From contig NC_134095.1 of NCBI RefSeq assembly GCF_000715075.1, forward strand, positions 64,671,990 through 64,735,989: DNA of 64,000 nt, in the 5' to 3' direction. The notes beneath the pieces are model-generated. The model was not told the DNA's origin, ran no database searches, and was given only the letters and a program-made list of their open reading frames with translations. Below, piece after piece: positions 11,411 through 23,926 of this stretch. Position 1 is the first letter of the stretch; every line of letters starts with the position of its first letter. The DNA is from Nicotiana tabacum (taxonomy: Eukaryota; Streptophyta; Magnoliopsida; Solanales; Solanaceae). The translations under genes and the position numbers were made by a program.

Positions 11411-13099
11411 TAAGAACCCAAAATCTATGGTTCAAGGTTCAGAATTTGAGTTTAGAATAGCTGTTATAGTTGGATTTTATTTATTATTTGATTTTTATTA
11501 CATGTTTCAGCCTAATATGCTAAATACTGCTTTTTACCGCTTTGATATTGTTTGAACTGTATATAAAACTATTACGAAACCCTTTTTCTGTCTGAGTCTT
11601 CTAAATCTTCTGGGAAGTGCACGCTGGCATGACTTCTTTTCTGTTAGTGTCATCCCCTAGTTTGGAATGAGGATCGGATCAGTTACAAAGTCGGATGGCC
11701 TTTTGGTTACCGGTACGTTACCCCCTTTCAGCTCGAGTTGTCCGCTCGGGTAAGCTAGGTCTAGAACAATACACTCAGGTTTTAAATCTAGAATAACATA
11801 GCCTCATGCCGGATCCCTAATAGGAACTCTTGTTTGCATCATGTGCATTTGACTTTGGGGACTCAACACAGGGGTTGGGTCCGTCTAGGACAGGTGTACC
11901 AAATTAAAAGACCATCCTGATGCATCTTACGTGCTACTTGCGCATCTGTTTGTTTCGGCTTGCATGTTGACCGCCTTCTAGAATAAGGAAAGAAAATAAA
12001 AAAAAAAAGAAATAGAAAACCAGAGTGAGTTAGGAAAGAGAAAATTCACCGGGTTCTGAAAAATCCAGGTATTTGAAAAAATCCTGAAACTCTACTGAAA
12101 TTGTGGAAAAAAAAAAAGACAAGGTCATTTCAAAATGAGCCCAAAATCTCAAGTGTCGTGTTTCCCTGTTCCGTCAAAACTAACTGAACTACGCTGGTCT
12201 GATTCTCATCGGATATGGGATACGTAAGCAAATCTCATCGGTTATGGCCCCAATTTTAAATCAAAAATATTTTTCCTTTAATTTCTTCTTTAGAAGCATT
12301 TCCTCAAAAAAAAGTCTAAAAATATTTTTGCTTTTCTTCACAAGTTCGCTTTCGGAAATTTAAAAGAAAACTCGAAAATTGGAATTTTTCTATCCTTTTT
12401 AGAAGTCTATTTCTCAAAAATTCAAAAAAATAAATCAAATAAAAATCCAAAAAATATTTTCTTTCTTCTTTAGAAGTCTCTCTTTCAAACACTTCAAACA
12501 AGAATAAAAAAAATTCAAAAATATTTTCTTTCTTCTTTTAAAGTCTTTATTTCAAAAATTTAAGAAAAAAACGAAATTGAAAAAAAATGTATGTTTTTTC
12601 TTTTTCTAAAAGCTTTCATGATATGAGTTTTATAAAAAGCAAGCAAAAAAATAGTTAGCTTATTTATTCCATTTTCGATCTTCCCGACCTATGCAAGATC
12701 TGATTCATGCAGCGTCATGATACGTAGTCAATCCCCATCAGATTCGATCATAGCCATAAAATTAATTGAGTGAAAAATAAACTGAAAAAAAAAGAGAAAG
12801 AAAAATTGAGTGACAACAAAAGAAAAAAAAAAGAGTGACAAAAAATAAAAGAGTGAAAAAAACAAAAAAAAAAGAAAAAGAAAAGAGAGTGCCAAAATAT
12901 AAAAGAGCGATAGAAAAAAAGTGATTAAAGAGAGGCAGAAATAAAAGAAAAGAGGTACATACTGAAAGGGTTAGTTAAGGTCGGGATGAAACATGCAACC
13001 GTTCAAATACATGGTAGAAGCGTTTAACTGTTAGGTGCATTGCATCCCAACGTGAGATTTCCTATATGTTAAATATCTCAAAACTAACAAGGTTGTGGT
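11411..13099 (+). other. 5' leader of Tat-like element, AT-rich, no gene
   Basis: No supported coding region. 12240-12600 holds repeated TTTCTTCTTTAGAAGTCT-like blocks in about four copies alternating with A-rich runs. 12780-12960 is a purine-rich AAAGAGTGAAAAA tract. This resembles the long untranslated leader of Tat/Ogre elements. Confidence 0.5.
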
Positions 13100-13555
13100 A
13101 TGAGCAAATTAGCCAGGTTTTGTTCTGGTGGTTGGTTTTGTTGGTATGTTGTGATGAATGCGCAACCTTGCACGCGGCTACAACATTATACACAAAATCG
13201 AGCTCCACCTCCCAGAAATGGCCATCCATACCAAGCTCCATATAATCCTCAATCAAATGTTCTCCAGTACAATCCTCGCCCAAGAGAGCCTTTCAAAGGG
13301 AATCAGTTCACCCCTATTGGTGAATCATACTCGGGCTTGTTCCAAAAGCTAGTCAAGCGAGGTCTGCTACAGTCAGTGGCCCCAAACCGGACAAACCTCG
13401 AGTCCCCCTTGCACCGATCTGATGCTAGATGTGAATACCACTCTGGAGCAGTGGGACACAGTACGGAGGAATGTTGGACCCTCAAAAGGGAAGATGAAGA
13501 TTTGATTGAAGCTGAAAGAATCGTTCTTCCGGACGAAGAGGCTCTTGTGAGATGA
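13100..13555 (+). pseudogene. gag: Tat/Ogre-type gag C-terminal fragment
   Basis: The open frame contains a proline/asparagine-rich spacer, then FTPIGESYSGLFQKLVKRG and CEYHSGAVGHSTEECWTLK, the C-x2-H...H...C zinc-knuckle-like block typical of Tat/Ogre gag. An internal Met lies at 13154; the upstream 18 residues are probably not native. The fragment ends at a TGA and is far shorter than an intact Tat gag. No protease or polymerase follows, so it is a remnant of a non-autonomous element dependent on relatives. Confidence 0.78.
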
Positions 13556-14344
13556 GCAATCCGTTGCATGCTCACAACATCGGGGCAGTAGTCGGAATGA
13601 TTTGTGAAGATGAAGAATTTGATCTGGCACTGAAGGCCATTGCAGCCATTGCCGAGATAGAAGAAAAGCCAAAAAACAGTCGCAAAGACTGAAAGTTCCC
13701 CATTAGACGGAAGTCTCGGTAGCCAGTCTTACTATCCTTTCTGCGTTCGGATTATTTCAGCGTGTGATCCGGATGTTTTACTTTATTGTCTTACTTTCTG
13801 ATGTAAACCATTCTATCTTTAAAATTCAAAAAAAAAATCAAATGGCATTAATATTTCATCGTCCAGAAATTTCTCTTTTCTTAATCTTGTCACTTTTCTT
13901 ATTCTCTTTTCAGTTATGTTAAATGCATATTTCAATAACATGACATGCTTGCAGACTTCAAACCCAGATCCTAAAATGTTGTCAGACTTCGAAATAATTA
14001 GCCAAGAATCAGAATACTATGAAGATAAGTTTAAGGAAATAAAACAAAGAGTTGGAACAACTAAAGGAAAATTGGTTCCAGATTAGAAAGATCCATTACA
14101 TGAACTAACAAGAGTACTGCCAAAAGAGAGCGTTGTACTTGGGAAACATCGAAGGAAATGTCCCAGAAATAATTTTCAATGCAAAATACAGTCAAAAGGT
14201 ACTATATTTGATCCTCCAGATAATATTAATGTTCTCTGATTGGGATGACGAAGGCTTTCATTCTCGCTACCCAAACACCATTAACCCTTTTGTAAACAAA
14301 TTTGAGTTGGTTACTCTTCTTTGATTACCCTCTTTGGAACCTGA

Positions 14345-14560
14345 AAGTGTTATTAAAAAAATTAAAAAAAAATGATATGAAAAATGAAAAAAATAATGAT
14401 GAAAAAAAGAGAAGAAAAATAAAGATACAAAAAAAAGGAAAAAAAGAAAATGAAATGAAAAATGATAAAAGAGAGAAAAAGGAAAGGAAAAAGAAAGAGA
14501 AAACAAAACAAAATAGAAAAAGAAAAGCAAATAAAAAACAACAACAAAAGTTCCTTAAAC
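14345..14560 (+). repeat. Long purine-only A-rich tract
   Basis: About 215 bp almost free of C on the + strand, made of AAAAAGAAAATGAAA-type words. The lysine-rich open frame it creates is composition, not a gene. Confidence 0.85.
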
Positions 14561-14823
14561 TAAGTTCGACTTGATTCCGAAAGGATATGTAGGACGCCTC
14601 TCTCGAGGGTTCAGTCACACCAAAATAAAAAATACAAATTCCCCCAAAAGTTGAAACTGGGGCAGAAGTTATAATGGTTCGGTGATGGTTTCGCCTAAAA
14701 GGTTCCATAGTTGTAATTCAATCAAAATTCTTTTTACCTCAAATCATGTTCAAGTCCTTCTGATCAATCGACAAAGATGTTCAAAATGAAGGATACGGTT
14801 ACTCGGATTTGATACAATCAAAA

Positions 14824-15010
14824 TGAGAGAGTCCTATTGGTGAAAACCCTTACGGGCACCGTAAGGCGATGGTAAGTAGAGAAATTGAAAAGAGAGAGTC
14901 TTGTTAGAGAAAACTCGCAAAGACCGATACAAGGCGACGGTGAGAAGAGAAATGAGAGAGGCCATCTGGTGAAAATCCGCAAAGGGCACCACTGATCGGA
15001 GAAAAAAATT
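14824..15010. repeat. Three tandem copies of a 60-70 bp unit
   Basis: Units begin near 14825, 14893 and 14953. Each has GAGAGAG, a TTGGTGAAAA-like block, GCAAAGGGCACC or a variant, AAGGCGAYGGT and GAGAAAT. They lie in the 3' region of the Tat-like element. Confidence 0.75.
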
Positions 15011-15437
15011 ACCCTCACAGCCATCGACATCGACAGAGTCCCGACAAGGTTTCTTGATTTTGAAGCGAAAGCTGTGATGAATTTCTAAGAGTCGGACGAT
15101 TTACACATATCAGGTATCCAGTCCAAAAGGCATGTCATGTTCATTGAAGTCCTCGTGTACTCCAGATAAGTCCTTCTTTCCTTTCCCCGAAAGGGATACA
15201 TCTCGTCTAAGTTTATTTGTCCATTTCATTGTTTGTTTTCTTTTGAATCCCTTTCGGTCTAACTCTATTCGAAAATTGAGATAAATAAGGGAAGGCAAGA
15301 CTGATTTACAGGGCTCCCGCTTAATACAAGCTAATATGCAAAAAAGGAACCCAGCCTCGTCAGGGGTATCAAGTCAACCTCGACTGGCCATGGCGGCCGA
15401 TGTTTCGAATTCAAAACTCTTGGAATGAGAAAATCAA

Positions 15438-15800
15438 ATTGAAATGCCTATAAAGGAAAATGAACTTGAAAAGGTTGAGTCCCACGTGGCTAACCGTCTC
15501 GGCAAAGGTTTGAAAAACCAAGGTACCCCAAATGCTCTGAAATTGAAGTCGGAAGAAAGAACCCAGAAATGAAATGCCTACGAAGGCGAAGCGAAGTTAG
15601 AAAAGGTTAAGTCCCACGCGGTTAACCGTTGCTCCAAAGTTTGAGAAGCCAAAAGTTCCCCAATGCTACAATCTTAAAATTAAAAAAAAATAAGTTAGAA
15701 GTGAAAGGCCTACAAAGGCAAAATAAGGTCGAAAACAGTTGAGTCCCATGCGACAAACTGTCATGGCAAAGTCTGGAAAAGCCAGAGGTTCTCCGGGATC
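15438..15800. repeat. Three tandem copies of an about 130-bp unit
   Basis: Copies start near 15441, 15568 and 15698. Shared words are GAAATGCCTAYRAAGG, GTTGAGTCCCAYG and AAACCRTC, plus AAGTTTGAGAAGCCAAA or a variant. Divergence between copies is moderate. A second tandem block within the Tat-like 3' region. Confidence 0.78.
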
Positions 15801-16184
15801 AGAAATGCAATCGGTATTCAAGAAACAACCAGTTGCAATTGAAAAGGCCGAGATCAAGTGAATGAAATAATCAAGCCACAAAATCAGCCACCGTTTCAAA
15901 TTGAAAAATTATTCTTTGTTGAAAAAAAAATAGGAAACAGGTGCAATGCAGAAGCAACCTTGCAAGAAGCAGGTGCTACCAAAAAGACACTGCGCAAGGG
16001 CTAAAAACAGTTTTGCGGCAATAACTCCAAAAAGGGAAGTCTCCTCCAAAATTCTTTCCTGCATTTACTCATTCTCTGAAATTAAAAATGATGATGAAAA
16101 TAAGATTAAAAAAAGAAAAGAAAAAATGATGATGAAAATAAGATTAAAAAAAAAGAAAAAAAAATTCAAAAACATGGTAGTATA

Positions 16185-17520
16185 AGGTCTCCAATCCCTA
16201 GCTGCGTTTTTTCCAACATAGGGTCTCCAATCCCTAGTTGATTTTATTCTAGACATAGGGTCTCTACTCCCTAGTCGTTTTTCCAACATAGGGTCCTCAC
16301 TCCCTAGTTGATGCCAGCGTAACCTGATGCCAGCATAATTTGATGCCAATATAGGGTCACCACTCCCTAGTTGATGCCAACATAGGGTCTCCACTCCCTA
16401 GTTGATACCAGCATAACCTGATGCCAACATAGGGTCACCACTCTCTAGTTGATGATTTTCCTAACATAGGTTCCCAATCCCTAGTTGATGCCAGCATAAC
16501 CTGATGACTTTCCAACATAGGATCTCCACTCCCTAGTTGATGCCAGCATAACTGGATGACTTTCCAACATAGGGTTCCACTCCCTAGTTGATGCCAGCAT
16601 AACCTGATGACTTTCCAACATAGGGTCTCACTCCCTAGTTGATGCCAGCATAACCTGATGCCAACATAGGGTCATCACTCCTTAGTTGATGCCAATATAG
16701 GGTCTCAACTCCCTAGTTGATGCCAGCATAACCTGATGCCAACATAGGGCCACCACTCCCTAGTTGATGCCAACATAGGGTCTCCACTCCCTAGTTGATG
16801 CCAGCATAACCTGATGCCAACATAGGGTCACCACTCCTTAGTTGATGCCAACATAACATGATGCCAACATAGGGTCACCACTCCCTAGTTGATGACAACA
16901 TAGTGTTTCCACTCCCTAGTTGATGCTAGCATAACCTGATGATTTTCCGACATAGGGTCTCTATTTTGTAGTTGATGCCAGCATAACCTGATGACTTTCC
17001 AACATAGTGTCTCACTCCCTAGTTGATGCTAGCATAACCTGATGATTTTCCAACATAGGGTCTTACTCCCTAGTTAATATCAACATAACCTGATGATTTT
17101 CCAACATAGGTTCCCACTCCCTAGTTGATGCCTACATAACCTGATAATTTTCCAACATAGGGTCTCCACTCCCTAGTTGATACCAGCATAACCTGATCAC
17201 TTTCCAATATAGGGTCCTACTCCCTAGTTGATGTCAGCATAACCTGATGCCAACATAGGGTCACCACTCCCTAGTTGATGCCAGCATAACCTGATGCCAG
17301 CATAACCTGATGCCAACATAGGGTCACCACTCCCTAGTTGATGCCAACATATGGTCTTCACTTCCTAGTTAATTCCAGCATAACCTGATGCCAGCATAAC
17401 CTGATGCCAACATAGGGTCACCACTCTCTAGTTGATGATTTTCCAACATAGGGTTTCCAATCCCTAGTTGATTTTATTTTCTAGATATAGGGTCTTCGCT
17501 CCCTAATCTCTATTTTTCCA
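16185..17520. repeat. Minisatellite array in 3' region of Tat-like element
   Basis: About 1.3 kb built from two modules in variable order: a roughly 30-bp module (CATAGGGTCTCCACTCCCTA then GTTGATGCCA) and a 17-20-bp module (GCATAACCTGATGCCAA or GATGACTTTCCAA). Over 20 copies of the CATAGGGT...CCCTAGTTG core occur. Unit order and length vary, so the array looks like repeated unequal exchange or slippage of a composite unit. Tat/Ogre 3' untranslated regions are known to host such arrays and to seed satellites. Confidence 0.95.
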
Positions 17521-17682
17521 AGGGTACACCAATCCCGAATTTTCATTTCTTTCAATAATAAAGTAGTATAGAGTTTTTATTACAAATAACTCACGAAATT
17601 TTCCTAGTGAAAACTGGGGCAGATAAATTTTGTTCGTTTTACTTTTTTTGGTGCCTGAGCAGGTTTTTAACTTGAGGCACAA

Positions 17683-19871
17683 TGTAACGACCCGACCGGT
17701 CATTTTTAGAATTAACGCCCCGATCCCATAATAACTGCATTCCCCTTGCTTATTACTACTATTGTGAGTTGCTGGGAGGATTTGTTTTGAGTTTCGGAGT
17801 GTTTTGGGACACTTAGTCCCTAAATGAGAGTTTAAGCTTTAGAATTTGGATCATAGTCAGAGCAGTATGAAGACGGCATCGGAATGGAATTATGTTGGTT
17901 CCGTTAGCTCCGTTGGGTGATTTTGGTCTTAGGGCCGTGTTCGGATTATGTTTTGGACGTCCGTAGCTTATTTAGGCTTGAAATGTCGAAAGTTGAATTT
18001 TTGAAGTTTTCGGTTCGATAGTGAGATTTTGATATCGGGTTCGGAATGGAATTCCAAAAATTGGAGTAGGTCTGTCATGTTATTTGGTACATATGTGCAA
18101 AATTTCAGGTCATTCAGATGAGGTTTGATAGATTTTTTGATCGAAAGCGGAATTTGGAAGTTTTGGGAATCCTTAGGCTTGGATTGGAGAGTGATTTGTG
18201 GTTTTAGCATTGTTTGATGTGATTCGAGGGTGGGAATAAGTTTGTATGATGTTTTAGGATTTGTTGACATATTTGGTTGAGGTCCCGGGGGCCTCGGGTG
18301 AGTTTCGGGTGCTTAACGGAAGTTGAATTGGACTTAGGAAAATTTGAAGTTGGCTGAACCTGTCATAATCGCACTTGCGTGTATGGGACCTCAGGTGTGG
18401 CACCGTAGAAGTGGTATGAGGATCGCAGGTGCAGTTTGAGGCGATTTTGAGACTGGCCGCAGATGCGGCCCAGTTATCATAGAAGCGGCACCGTATCTGT
18501 AAAAAAGAGGTAGCATGTGCGGAAGGGTGGCTTTTAATGAATAGTCACAGGTGCAGGTCATTTCCGCAGAAGCGGGACCGCAGGTGCGGTCCCATGGTCG
18601 CATAAGCGGTTTCACTGGTCAAAAAAAGGGAAATTTCGAGGGTTTGAAATCAAAACTTGGAAAAATGACTTGGAGCTCGGTTGAGGGCGATTTTGGGAAG
18701 ATTTTGAAGAGGAAATCAGTTGATAACGATTCCTAATCCCTTTCTAGTTGTATTCCTATAATCTAATTTTAGTTTTGTCATTTAAATTCAAATTTGGGAT
18801 GAAAAATTAGGGAAGAGTTAAGAAAAGTTCTTAGGCCTAATTTTGGGGTTTTGATCAAGGTTTTGGTATCGGATTTGAGGGATTTTGGTATGGTTAGACT
18901 CGTGAGTAAATGAGTGTTCATAATTTATAATTTTTACCCGATTTCGAGACGTGGGACCGGAGAGAATTTTCGGGTGTGTTCCTATTTTCTTGTCTTAGCC
19001 TCGTTTCCTTTAGCTAAATTAGTTGTTTGTAGTTGTATTTACGTATTGGTATTAATTTGATTAGATTTGGGTCACCCAGAGTTGGATACTCGTAGGAAGA
19101 ACGTGATTTTGAGTTGATTTTGAGTTGGACTACGAGACGACACCCAGGAGATCAACTGGATATTTACATTTGGGGACTACAAAACGGCATCCTAGGAGAT
19201 CTCCGGTTGCTTTCTCTGTGTGGAGTTATATTCTTTCTGTGATTTCTCTCTCTGTTATAGTTGTTATTATTCTTATTATCCTGTGTTAATTGTTAGTATT
19301 TTACTTATATTATCACATTTCATATTGTTTTATATATATATATATACACACACCCCAGTAGGGCCCTGACCTTCCTCGTCATTACTCGACCGAGGTTAGG
19401 CTTGGCACTTACTGGATACCGCTGTGGTGTACTCATGCCCTTTCCTGCACATGTTTTTAGTGTGCAGATCCAGGTTCTTCGACTCCGCCCTACTATCCTT
19501 GAGGCGAGGTGATTCTTCAAAGATTTCGAGGTATATCTTCCGCGTCCACAGACCGAGGAGTCCCTCTCCATTCTCTCTTATAGTTATAGCCCTTCTGTAT
19601 TTATTTTGATTTAGACATTCTGGAGTTAGAGCACTATGTAGTATCCATAGCTTGTGATTTCATGAGATTCCGAGTTTTGGAAGATCTTTTCAGTTGAGAG
19701 TGTGTATTTGTATATGCTGAGCGGCATCTTAAACGTTTTCATTATGTTTATCCGCAGTTTCTACTAGTTTTTATCTTTTGTCTCTTTTCTCCGCAAATTG
19801 TTAGGCTTACCTAGTCGTAGAGACTAGGTGCCGTCACGATAGTTCACGGAGGGCGAACTGGTATCGTGACA
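17683..19871 (+). mobile_element. Solo chromovirus-type LTR nested in Tat-like element
   Basis: 2189 bp, TGTAACGACCCGACCGGTCA...GTATCGTGACA, with TG...CA ends and no internal domain or second LTR. The flanks are CACAA (17678-17682) and TACAA (19872-19876), a 5-bp target duplication with one C-to-T change. Removing the LTR restores a continuous Tat-like sequence GAGGCACAAGTTTCGAGACG. A solo LTR implies recombination between two LTRs of a former full element. Confidence 0.92.
18365..18610. repeat. Palindromic GC array in solo LTR, CGCAGGTGCGG type
   Basis: Repeats of CGCAGGTGCGG, GCAGAAGCGG and variants over about 245 bp, at about +680 to +930 from the LTR start, the same offset as the TTCGCGAA and TCGCAAATGCGA arrays in the other LTRs. 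Confidence 0.8.
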
Positions 19872-20454
19872 TACAAGTTTCGAGACGACCAAAAGAAGTC
19901 TCAATCCAGAATAAAAGAAAAAAACAAAAGAAAAAGAAGTGAACTCAAAGTGCAGAAGCGGAGAAAAGATGTGGACTGCTCAAGACATGATTAAAGTCAC
20001 AAGCTTTGCATGTCCCGCCTTAATCCGAAAAGCTGAAGAAGAATGAACAAGCACTTGCAGCTAACAAGCATCAAGATTCAGATCAGAGTCTGCATAAAGA
20101 ACCAACCAAAACTCAAGATCAAGCTTCTGAAGATTTATAGATAGGAATCTTGTAACTCGTAGTTGATAGGTTTAGTTAGTTCAGTTTTTCATTTTGATTT
20201 TGGTGTAATAAGGAGCTCAACAAGCAGTAACAATAGCAACAACAGTGAAATCACAGCTATTCGGCAATCCCATCTACCAAAACTTCCAGAACTACACTGA
20301 CATGATTCTTTTATAGCCAAAGATATCTAGGCAACCTCCGAAGCAAGGTTCGGTCAATTTTTTTCAAAACGCTTCCCATGGAGTATCCAAATGGGAAAAA
20401 TCGCTCGTAATTGCTCACTTTATCTTTGCCCGAAAACTCTTCATGTTTCCGAGT
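19872..20454 (+). other. 3' end of Tat-like internal region, no gene
   Basis: Non-coding continuation of the Tat-like 3' untranslated region after the solo LTR; no open frame or repeat of note. Confidence 0.6.
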
Positions 20455-20467
20455 AAAGAGGGGCAGC
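20455..20467 (+). other. Polypurine tract of Tat-like element
   Basis: AAAGAGGGGCAGC lies directly before the 3' LTR start TGTGAGCA. Confidence 0.75.
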
Positions 20468-22626
20468 TGTGAGCATCTAATTTTTGCCCCACATGAAAAT
20501 AACTCCTAAAAATAGACCAAAAATAATTTTTATGAATTTTAGAAGTTTTTCTTTATGTAATTGCATTTCATGCATGTTCAATATTTTTAAAATCATAAAA
20601 AATTATCACATTTCTATTTCATGCCATCTTAGGCTTAATTTGTATTTTTAGGAATTAACTACTCTTTAATTATTAGAATTAGTGCATAAAAATTTAAACA
20701 AATTATTTCATGCATTTGTTAATAGATAAATAGAATTAGTTTGCTAATGAGATTTAAGTTAGATTTTAATTAATTTGTTCAAGAATTTAAAATCAAAGGG
20801 AAAAGAAAACAAAGAAAGAAAAAGGGGGAAAGACTATTTTTGGGGTCTAAATTCGGACATGGGCCAATTTTCATGGCCCAATTCCCTACCATGCCCAATC
20901 GGTCCCCCTCCCCTTTAATTACAAAAAAAACTAACCCTTCTCTCATTCTCTAAGCTAACGATCAGATCCCCCCCTTCTCTAGAAAAAAAACGGCGCACTC
21001 CCTTTCTTCTCTATTCCCCCTTCTTCTCCATTCACTCTTACTCTCACACATACTCCCCTCCTCACACACATAATTGATTCTCACCCAAACATTCTCATTC
21101 TCACCTCACTTTACTCATCTGTGTACATCTAGAAGAAGAAAAATCCCAAAAGAAAACCAGAACTGAAAACTTTAAAAAAAAAAACGCTTCGGAAGAACAT
21201 TTTTTTATCTGCAAAAATCTTCACGCTCTCTTTTTTCGGTTGTTTCAAAAATTATGACATGATTTAAAATGGATACTTCGGTTACCCAGATTAGCAAAAA
21301 AATGAAAGTTTGTTGCTGATGGCATCTTCTTTGCGGATCTTAACGGAGTGTTGACGCGTGAAGTGCTGGGGATTTTGCTTTGCTCGCTGCTGTCTCTATA
21401 CCGGAATCTGTCCAAGCTTCTCTCCTTAGCTAAGAGCTCAAAGATCTGGGAAAAAATAAAGCATTCAGATTCACTTTCGTCTTACAGTACTATTTCGATT
21501 TCAACTTTGTAATTCAAATTGGTTTAATAATGTTCACGATATTATTGTATTTTGCTTGCTCAAATTGCTTTCTTTGTTAGTGTAGTTGACAGAACAATGC
21601 TAATTATGGCTAGAATGAAATAGTTTTGTGGATTATTGAATACCCAGTTGCTTGTTTTCATTTGGTTATTATAAATGTGGATAGTAAAAATTGATGAGAG
21701 GAGGGAATTGATGAAGCTATGTTATGTATTTACACTCTATCTAAATGAGGGCACGATCTGTAGTTGTTGAGGCTTTAATTGTTTTTTTTTTCGAATTAAT
21801 TATTCCGATCAATTTGCGTACAAGACATGTTTTGGATCAACTTTTTCTCGCTTTAATTCCTCTCTTTGTAAATTTAAGTAGTAGTAATATATTTGTTTTT
21901 TCTGTGGTCTCCATTTTTACTTTCCGTAAATGAGGTTGTGTTCTTAAATATATTTCTTTGACTCTCACATCAATTTCATATCCATAAGTCATAGCTTCAC
22001 AATAGTCTCGAAGTAGTCTTAGAAATAATAAATCGTGAATATCGTAGCTTGCTTTTGGCGCGATTAATAAATCATTGTGACTATGAGTACGGTTCCCATA
22101 ATTCCAATTTGAGTGTGTGTTTCACGTGATTCGACAATAACTTCAAGTCAATAAATAATAAAATAAACATGTTGTAGATCGTGGGTACGGTTCCCGTGAC
22201 GCGGTTTGCAATGTGTACCAAAACGACAAGTGTACGACAATCGTGACTTGTTCCATAAACAACTTCATAAATAACTAAAGCGGTTAAAAAGTTATAAGTG
22301 CACAATCGGTTTAAAACATGTAATTAATCAGATAATTAGGCTAATTATTAATAGTTGAGCGATCGTGCTAAAATCACGGAACTCGGGAGTGCCTCACACC
22401 TTCTCCCGGGTTAACAGAATTCCTTACCTGGTCTTCTGTGTTCGCGGACCACAAATAGAGTCAATTTTTCTCGATTTGGGATTTAAAATAAACCGGTGAC
22501 TTGGGACACCATATAATTATCTCAAGTGGTGACTCTAAAATAAATAAATAATCCCATTTCGATTAATGTCACTTAAATTGGAAAAACTCCCTTTTATCCC
22601 CCCTTTGGGAAAAAAGAGGTATGACA
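20468..22626 (+). mobile_element. 3' LTR of Tat-like element
   Basis: 2159 bp, TGTGAGCATC...GGTATGACA, the direct repeat of 9203-11388. It ends inside the palindromic array of the host LTR. Confidence 0.92.
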
Positions 22627-23680
22627 AGCCCTACCATGTCCTGCCTCTTCGCATTTGCAGGCTCACAATCGTGTTCATGAAGGCCACTACCACACAACCC
22701 TTCATTTACGGTCTCCCCTCCTAAGTTCGCGAAGGCCACTGCCACCCAATCCTTCGCGTTCACGATTTCCCCTCCCAAGTTCGCGAAGGCCAAGTCCTGC
22801 CGGCCCCCTCCTTTCTTCCCTTCTTCGCGTTCGCATCGGCTCCTTCACATTCGCGAAGAGTAGCCAGGTCCTTCACTGTATTCGCGGAACCTACTTTGCA
22901 TTCGCGAAGAGCAACATCTGTCCCTCCAAAATCCCTTCATCGTGATCGCAGACCTCCTTCGCGATCGCGAAGCATACCATCACCAACAAAAATCTGCCAA
23001 CTTTGAACATGCTCCGGGTGGTCCGAAACTCACCCGAGCCAACCGGGATCCCGTTCAAATATACCAACAGGTTCAAAAATATAATCTGGACCTGCTCGAG
23101 ACCTCAAAACACATAAAATGACATCGCAACCAAGAATCGCACCCCAAACCAAACTAATCAATCTTCCAACCTTCTATCTTCTTTCAACTAACTCTGAACG
23201 CGAAGAATCATACTTAGACAACTCAAAATGGGACCAAATTTCACATACAAGTCCATTATGACAATACGAACCTATCACCATGCTTGGAATACTCAAGGGA
23301 TCCGATATTACCAGAGTCCACTCCAAGTCAAACTTAGCGAACTATAGAACCTTCACAATGCCAACTTCCAACAATAAGTGCCGAATCGCTCCCAGATCAT
23401 CCGAAAACACGATCTGAATATACTCCCAAGTCCAAAATCACCATACAAATCTATTAGAACCTTCAAATCCCGATTCCGAGGTCTTTTACTCAAAATGTTG
23501 ACTTAAGTCAAACTTGGCCACCTTAGGCCACTATTATGGAACTAAGTGTTCTGAATTCAACCCAGACCCTTCTAAAATCAAACCAATCGTCCCCGCAAGT
23601 CATAAAACAGAAAAATTACGGAAAATTTTAAATATGAAAATGGGGTTCTAAAAAGCAAAATGATCGGTCTGGTCATTATA
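22627..23680 (-). mobile_element. Chromovirus LTR, proximal part, minus strand
   Basis: Read on -, it starts at 23680 with TATAATGACCAGACCGATCA, a deaminated version of the TGTAACGACC...GGTCA start of the other LTRs. It includes a palindromic array (22640-22985) at about +700 and then stops at the Tat-like insertion; the rest of the LTR resumes at 9202. Both starting G-to-A and C-to-T changes fit methylation decay. Confidence 0.8.
22640..22985. repeat. TTCGCGAA-type palindromic array, interrupted
   Basis: TTCGCGAAGGCC, TTCGCGTTC, TTCGCGAAG and GATCGCGAAG units on both strands. The Tat-like element inserted within this array, whose remainder is at about 9155-9202. Confidence 0.8.
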
Positions 23681-23926
23681 CCAAATTTACTGTACATTTT
23701 ATGTTGCTTTTGATACTATTTTGTTATGCCGTGTTTGTATATTTAGTAATATATTTAGGAAGAATAAAATAAATTGACGGACTATGGTCTACTGGGACAT
23801 CTTTATATGAAAGACTTTCTCTGTGATCCATAACGATTATTTATTGACACTAATCTAATATAATTATCTTACAGCTATGTATGCTTTTAAACTTAATTAA
23901 TTTTTAATGATTAAAAGAATAAACAA
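23681..23926. other. AT-rich spacer, nothing recognised
   Basis: Spacer between the minus-strand LTR and the Helitron-like element; no open frame, repeat or motif of note. Confidence 0.5.

Larger units (their letters stand above)
9203..22626 (+). mobile_element. Tat/Ogre-like LTR retrotransposon, pol-less
   Basis: Two long direct repeats bound the element: LTRs 9203-11388 and 20468-22626, both starting TGTGAGCA and ending TGACA. A PBS follows the 5' LTR, a polypurine tract precedes the 3' LTR, and only a gag-like fragment (13100-13555) lies inside. No reverse transcriptase, RNase H or integrase motif is visible in about 9 kb of interior. After subtracting the nested solo LTR the element is about 11.2 kb. 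Flanks share only GCCC, so the 5-bp target duplication is imperfect or eroded. It sits inside the palindromic array of a minus-strand chromovirus LTR. The class is inferred from PBS, gag motif and 3' tandem repeats. Confidence 0.87.

Noticed and set aside
14302..14574. Lysine-rich open frame and its phenylalanine-rich reverse frames
   Set aside because: They come from a purine-only low-complexity tract inside the Tat-like element.
16185..17520. Regularly repeated array that could suggest CRISPR
   Set aside because: Units are degenerate, spacers are themselves repeats, there are no cas genes and the context is a plant retrotransposon.
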